64,000 nt of DNA from JBEATZ01 sp041178545 (GTDB lineage Bacteria > Planctomycetota > UBA1135 > UBA2386). The position numbers and the translations under genes are program-made. The stretch is taken from assembly GCA_041178545.1 (NCBI GenBank), contig JBEGVB010000052.1, positions 45,276-109,275 on the forward strand, in the 5' to 3' direction. This document shows, piece by piece, positions 60,983 through 64,000 of the stretch. The notes below the pieces were generated by a model. It was not told where the DNA came from. It ran no database searches and was given only the letters and a program-made list of their open reading frames with translations. The number at the start of each line of letters is the position of its first letter. The stretch's first letter is position 1.

Positions 60983-61861
60983 TCAGTCGCCGCTGCGGCG
61001 GCTGCGGCGCGGCGGGTTCGTGGCACTCGCGGGCCGTTCCTCGCCGAACTCGCGCGACATGATGCTGTAGAGCCGGTCCATGGCCTGCAGCTCCATCTGG
61101 CGCACGCGTTCGCGCGTGATGCCGAACTTCAGGCCGATCTCCTTGAGCGTCATGGGCTCCTCGACGCCGATGCCGTAGCGCATGCGCAGGATGGCGGCCT
61201 CGCGCTCATCCAGCTTCTCGATCAGCTCGCGCAGGCGGCTGAGCTCCATCGACGTGATGATCTGCTCCTCGGGCGACTGCATGCGGCTGTCGCTCAGGCT
61301 CTCCGAGTCCACGGAGGATGCGTCCTCGCTCATGGAGTGCACCGGCTGCGAGTTGGCCAGCACGGTCTCGCGCACCACGTTCCAGTTTGCCTCGGGGATG
61401 CCCAGCTCCTCCGCCACCTCACCGCTGGTGGGCGTGCGTCCGAGCCGCAGGGTCATCTCCATGGTGGTTGCCTTGAACTTGGCGACGATCTCAGCCATGT
61501 ACGAGGGCACGCGCACGGTCTTCACCGTGTTGATGAGGGCGCGGCGGATGCCCTGCTTGATCCACCACGTGGCGTAGGTCGAGAAGCGGCAGCCGGCGTC
61601 AGGGTCGAACTTCTCGACGGCACGCATCAGGCCGATGTTGCCCTCCTCGATCAGGTCGAGGAACGCGAGACCGCGGTTCACGTACTTCTTGGCGATCGAC
61701 ACCACCAGCCGCAGGTTGGCGCGGATCATGTGCTCTCGCGCCGAGAGGTCGCCGGCCTGCACGCGGCGCGCCAACTCGATCTCCTGCTGCGGGGTGAGCA
61801 ACGCCACCTCGTTGATGTCCGAGAGGTAGGCGTCGAGATTCTGGTCGCGCGTCGCTGCCAT
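60983..61861 (-). CDS. RpoD/SigA-family RNA polymerase sigma factor
   Basis: A 292-residue sigma-70 protein. It has region 1.2 (LDAYLSDINEVALLTPQQEIELA), region 2 (LDLIEEGNIGLMRAVEKFDP and RFSTYATWWIKQGIRRALI), region 3 and region 4.2 (MTLKEIGLKFGITRERVRQ). It lacks the long region 1.1 and the non-conserved insert of large RpoD proteins, so it could be the primary factor of a simple type or an RpoS-like alternative. The ATG at 61861 is preferred to an upstream start at 62035, whose extension looks non-coding. Confidence 0.92.
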   Translation of the reverse strand: MAATRDQNLDAYLSDINEVALLTPQQEIELARRVQAGDLSAREHMIRANLRLVVSIAKKYVNRGLAFLDLIEEGNIGLMRAVEKFDPDAGCRFSTYATWWIKQGIRRALINTVKTVRVPSYMAEIVAKFKATTMEMTLRLGRTPTSGEVAEELGIPEANWNVVRETVLANSQPVHSMSEDASSVDSESLSDSRMQSPEEQIITSMELSRLRELIEKLDEREAAILRMRYGIGVEEPMTLKEIGLKFGITRERVRQMELQAMDRLYSIMSREFGEERPASATNPPRRSRRSGD

Positions 61862-61973
61862 GGAGGTACTCCGAATCGGCTCTATCGAGATCCGGAGGGC
61901 CCTGACTTGACGGCAACGGGGCTTTCCGCAGCGCCGGTGCGGTGGGCCGTGCGGCGACGGCCGGGACCACGCG

Positions 61974-62183
61974 TCAGAACAGCGTGTAGATGAACGGTGC
62001 GACGCCGGTGCCCGCGAGGAGGAGCAGGGCGCCAACGAGCCCGAGGACGAGGAGGATGGGGGTGAGCCACCACACCTTGTTCTCCTTCATGAAGCTCACG
62101 AACTCGCCCACCAGTCCCTGCTGCTTGCCGTGGGACGCCTCCTTGAGGAAGTCGTCGGAACCGCCCTTGTCATGGGTGCTCAT
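61974..62183 (-). CDS. DUF5989 small membrane protein
   Basis: A 69-residue protein: a polar N-terminus, then VGEFVSFMKENKVWWLTPILL, which is the hallmark of DUF5989, and one membrane helix (about 40-62). The family is found next to SxtJ and carbamoyltransferase genes in many bacteria, exactly as here. Its role, perhaps as a small partner in the membrane, is unknown. It is 20 bp downstream of the SxtJ gene. Confidence 0.82.
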   Translation of the reverse strand: MSTHDKGGSDDFLKEASHGKQQGLVGEFVSFMKENKVWWLTPILLVLGLVGALLLLAGTGVAPFIYTLF

Positions 62184-62203
62184 GGTCGTGTGTCCTGGTT
62201 GGG

Positions 62204-62656
62204 TCAGTACTGCTTGAAGTAGCTGGCGGCGGGCCGCTGCGGCCCGCGTACGTGCCAGTAGCTCGCTGCCTTCGGGTCGAGCTTCCGATGCATGGCGTCG
62301 CGGCCGACGAGCTTGAAGAAGAGGCCCATCGGGGTGAAGACGAGGTAGTAGATCGCCGCGATCAGCACGTGGGAGACCACGAAACCGATCGGGATGGTGA
62401 CGATGCTGAGGACCTGGAAGACCAGCTTCGGCACCAAGGCCTGCAGCAGGCGGGCGGCTGCACCCTCGAGGAAGGACAGCAGCACCACCTGGACGAAGAA
62501 GGTGGCGAAGCCGATGCCCGCCAGCGTCCATGCCCACGCGAGCGGTAGCCCGTAGCGGTACGCCAGGTACCAGCCGATCGCCGGGAATGCGATGAGCGCG
62601 ACCCAGCTGAACTGGTCGAGCATGCGGTCCGTCGGATGGAGCTGGAGCTTGATCAT
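62204..62656 (-). CDS. SxtJ family membrane protein
   Basis: A 150-residue protein with three or four membrane helices (about 15-35, 42-62 and 75-110). The ending FKLVGRDAMHRKLDPKAASYWHVR is the conserved SxtJ end motif. SxtJ was named in the saxitoxin cluster but is common elsewhere next to carbamoyltransferases. Function is unproven. It is 3 bp downstream of the carbamoyltransferase stop. Confidence 0.85.
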   Translation of the reverse strand: MIKLQLHPTDRMLDQFSWVALIAFPAIGWYLAYRYGLPLAWAWTLAGIGFATFFVQVVLLSFLEGAAARLLQALVPKLVFQVLSIVTIPIGFVVSHVLIAAIYYLVFTPMGLFFKLVGRDAMHRKLDPKAASYWHVRGPQRPAASYFKQY

Positions 62657-62659
62657 GGT

Positions 62660-64000
62660 TCAGTCCAGACCGAAGGCTGCGAGGTACTTCTCGCGGTCCA
62701 CGACCGGCAGGCTCGGCTGCGCTGCGCGGCGGATGACGAAGTTCTCCAGTACCAGCACGTCCATCTCGGTGCCGAGGAAGCAACGCAACGCGTCCTGCGG
62801 CGTGCACACGATGGGCTCGCCGCGCACGTTGAAGCTGGTGTTGATGAGCACCGGGCAGCCGGTGCGCTGCTGGAAGCGTCGCATGAGCGAGGCAAGGCGC
62901 GGGTTGCGCTCGCCGTCCACGGTCTGCAGGCGCGCGGAGAAGTCCACGTGCGTGACTGCCGGGATCTCGGAGCGGACTTGGTGCAGCTTGTCGAGGCCTT
63001 GCTTCGAGGCGTCGACGGGCTTGCGGCGCTCGTGGCGCACGGGCGCGACGATGAGCATGTAGGGGCTCTCGTGCTGCGGTGCGATGTCGAAGTACTTCGA
63101 TGCCTCCTCGCGCAGCACGATGGGCGCGAACGGGCGGAACGACTCGCGGAACTTGATCTTCAGGTTCATCACGCTCTGCATCTTTGACGAGCGTGCGTCG
63201 CCGATGATCGAGCGCGAGCCCAGCGCGCGCGGGCCGAACTCCATCGGGCCCTGGAACCAGCCGATCACGTTCTCCTGCTCGATGAGCTCGGCCACTCGGT
63301 CCGCCAGCGCAGCCTCGGTCGTGAGTTCCTCGTACACGACCTTCTCGCCGTCGAGGAATGAACGGATGTCCTTGGACTCGTAGCGCGGGCCCAGCAGGCT
63401 GCCGCGCTGGGAGTCGGTGGGGCCGACCTTGCGTGGCTTGTCGAGCAGGTTGTGCCACAGGAACTGTGCTGCACCCAGCGCGCCGCCGGCGTCACCGGCC
63501 GCGGGCTGGATCCAGATGCGCTCGAAGGGGCCCTCGCGCAGGATCACGCCGTTGCCGACGCAGTTGAGTGCGACGCCGCCGGCGAGGCAGAGGTTCTTCT
63601 TGCCGGTCACCTTGTGGGCGAAGCGCGCGGTGCGCAGCATCACGTCCTCGGTGACCTTCTGGATCGAGGCAGCCAGGTCCATGTGGCGCTGTTCCAGCGC
63701 CGACTCGCTCGTGCGCGGCTCGCCGCCGAACAGCGCGTGGAACTTCGCGTTCGTCATGCGCAGGCCGGCGCAGTAGTCGAAGTACGACATGTCGAGGCGG
63801 TAGCTGCCGTCCTCGCGCAGGTCGATGAGTTGCTCGCGGATCAGCTTCTCGAAGCGCGGTTCGCCGTAGGGCGCGAGGCCCATGAGCTTGTACTCGCCCG
63901 AGTTGACCTTGAAGCCCGCGTAGTAGGTGAAGGCCGAGTAGAGCAGACCCAGCGAGTGCGGAAAATGGAGTTCCTTGACGACCTCGACCCGGCTGTCCCG
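62660..64000 (-). CDS. NodU/CmcH-type carbamoyltransferase (5' end cut by window edge)
   Basis: Transfers the carbamoyl group of carbamoyl phosphate to an alcohol, often on a sugar or glycan. The visible part (447 codons) starts in the N-terminal half, LGLLYSAFTYYAGFKVNSGEYK and LMGLAPYGEPRFEKL, and includes VTGKKNLCLAGGVALNCVGNG, FQGPMEFGPRALGSRSIIGDAR and LINTSFNVRGEPIVCTP, all family hallmarks. The N-terminus lies beyond the right edge. The acceptor is unknown; with SxtJ and DUF5989 behind it, an envelope polysaccharide is plausible. Confidence 0.92.
   Translation of the reverse strand, partial: RDSRVEVVKELHFPHSLGLLYSAFTYYAGFKVNSGEYKLMGLAPYGEPRFEKLIREQLIDLREDGSYRLDMSYFDYCAGLRMTNAKFHALFGGEPRTSESALEQRHMDLAASIQKVTEDVMLRTARFAHKVTGKKNLCLAGGVALNCVGNGVILREGPFERIWIQPAAGDAGGALGAAQFLWHNLLDKPRKVGPTDSQRGSLLGPRYESKDIRSFLDGEKVVYEELTTEAALADRVAELIEQENVIGWFQGPMEFGPRALGSRSIIGDARSSKMQSVMNLKIKFRESFRPFAPIVLREEASKYFDIAPQHESPYMLIVAPVRHERRKPVDASKQGLDKLHQVRSEIPAVTHVDFSARLQTVDGERNPRLASLMRRFQQRTGCPVLINTSFNVRGEPIVCTPQDALRCFLGTEMDVLVLENFVIRRAAQPSLPVVDREKYLAAFGLD

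Noticed and set aside
61862..62035. Longer sigma factor starting at 62035
   Set aside because: The extension reads as Ser/Pro/Arg-rich sequence and passes through the DUF5989 stop region; the ATG at 61861 has a GGAG upstream.

Overview
This is a very GC-rich (roughly 70 percent), gene-dense stretch of chromosome. It comes from a diderm (Gram-negative) bacterium and lies close to the replication origin. The diderm call rests on Kdo synthesis genes (kdsD, kdsC), LptC/LptD-type lipopolysaccharide export proteins, MCE/Mla-type lipid transport and diaminopimelate epimerase. The gene repertoire also includes RNase HIII, BshA, an insertion-bearing signal peptidase I, PIG-L and peptidase-MA-like secreted proteins, a permease-prefix protein paired with a PadR regulator, and many small lineage-specific secreted proteins. 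Together these suggest a member of the Planctomycetota or a neighbouring phylum. That placement is inference from gene content, not a database match. No rRNA, tRNA, CRISPR array, transposase or prophage was recognised.

Layout, left to right. 1-7.2 kb: purF (cut by the window edge) diverging from a class IV aminotransferase, a histone-H1/AT-hook-like protein, a CBM9-type secreted protein with a degenerate metallo-beta-lactamase tail, signal peptidase I with a large insertion, and a short LeuA-family synthase. 7.2-12.6 kb: an Hpt protein, small and hypothetical proteins, a sugar-isomerase/epimerase-like TIM barrel, fmt-rsmB, and a HIT-like protein. 12.6-25.5 kb: scpA, the tightly overlapped kdsD-kdsC-lptC(giant)-lptD operon, a DUF481 barrel, an EttA-like ABC-F protein, a TatA/B protein, a PadR plus permease-prefix pair, and an orphan GspE N-terminal domain. 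25.5-30 kb: a secreted esterase, a fused MlaF-MlaE ABC protein and a dual-MCE protein.

30-36.6 kb is the replication block gyrB-dciA-dnaN-(opposite-strand ORF)-dnaA, all on the minus strand except the inserted ORF. It has candidate origin and DnaA-box sequences. 36.6-50.4 kb is an almost unbroken minus-strand block: cysteine desulfurase, bshA, M48 protease, SDR, LemA, dapF, a beta-CASP nuclease, rnhC, a lipoprotein, a DUF374 acyltransferase, a peptidase-MA-like protein and a PIG-L protein, many joined by 4-bp start/stop overlaps. 50.4-56.4 kb: a methionine-rich secreted protein, another secreted hypothetical, an HNH endonuclease, a lipoprotein and a membrane-anchored cyclophilin. 56.4-58.3 kb: a parS cluster and parB-parA. 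58.3-64 kb: a membrane protein, a phosphoesterase, hemW, an RpoD-family sigma factor, and a DUF5989-SxtJ-carbamoyltransferase cassette that runs off the right edge.

Functionally, the window brings together replication initiation and origin segregation (dnaA, dnaN, dciA, gyrB, parAB/parS, scpA) and outer-membrane biogenesis (kds, lpt, mla, DUF374). Recurrent themes are very short intergenic gaps, GTG/TTG starts that overlap the previous stop, and secreted proteins whose predicted mature N-terminus is glutamine.
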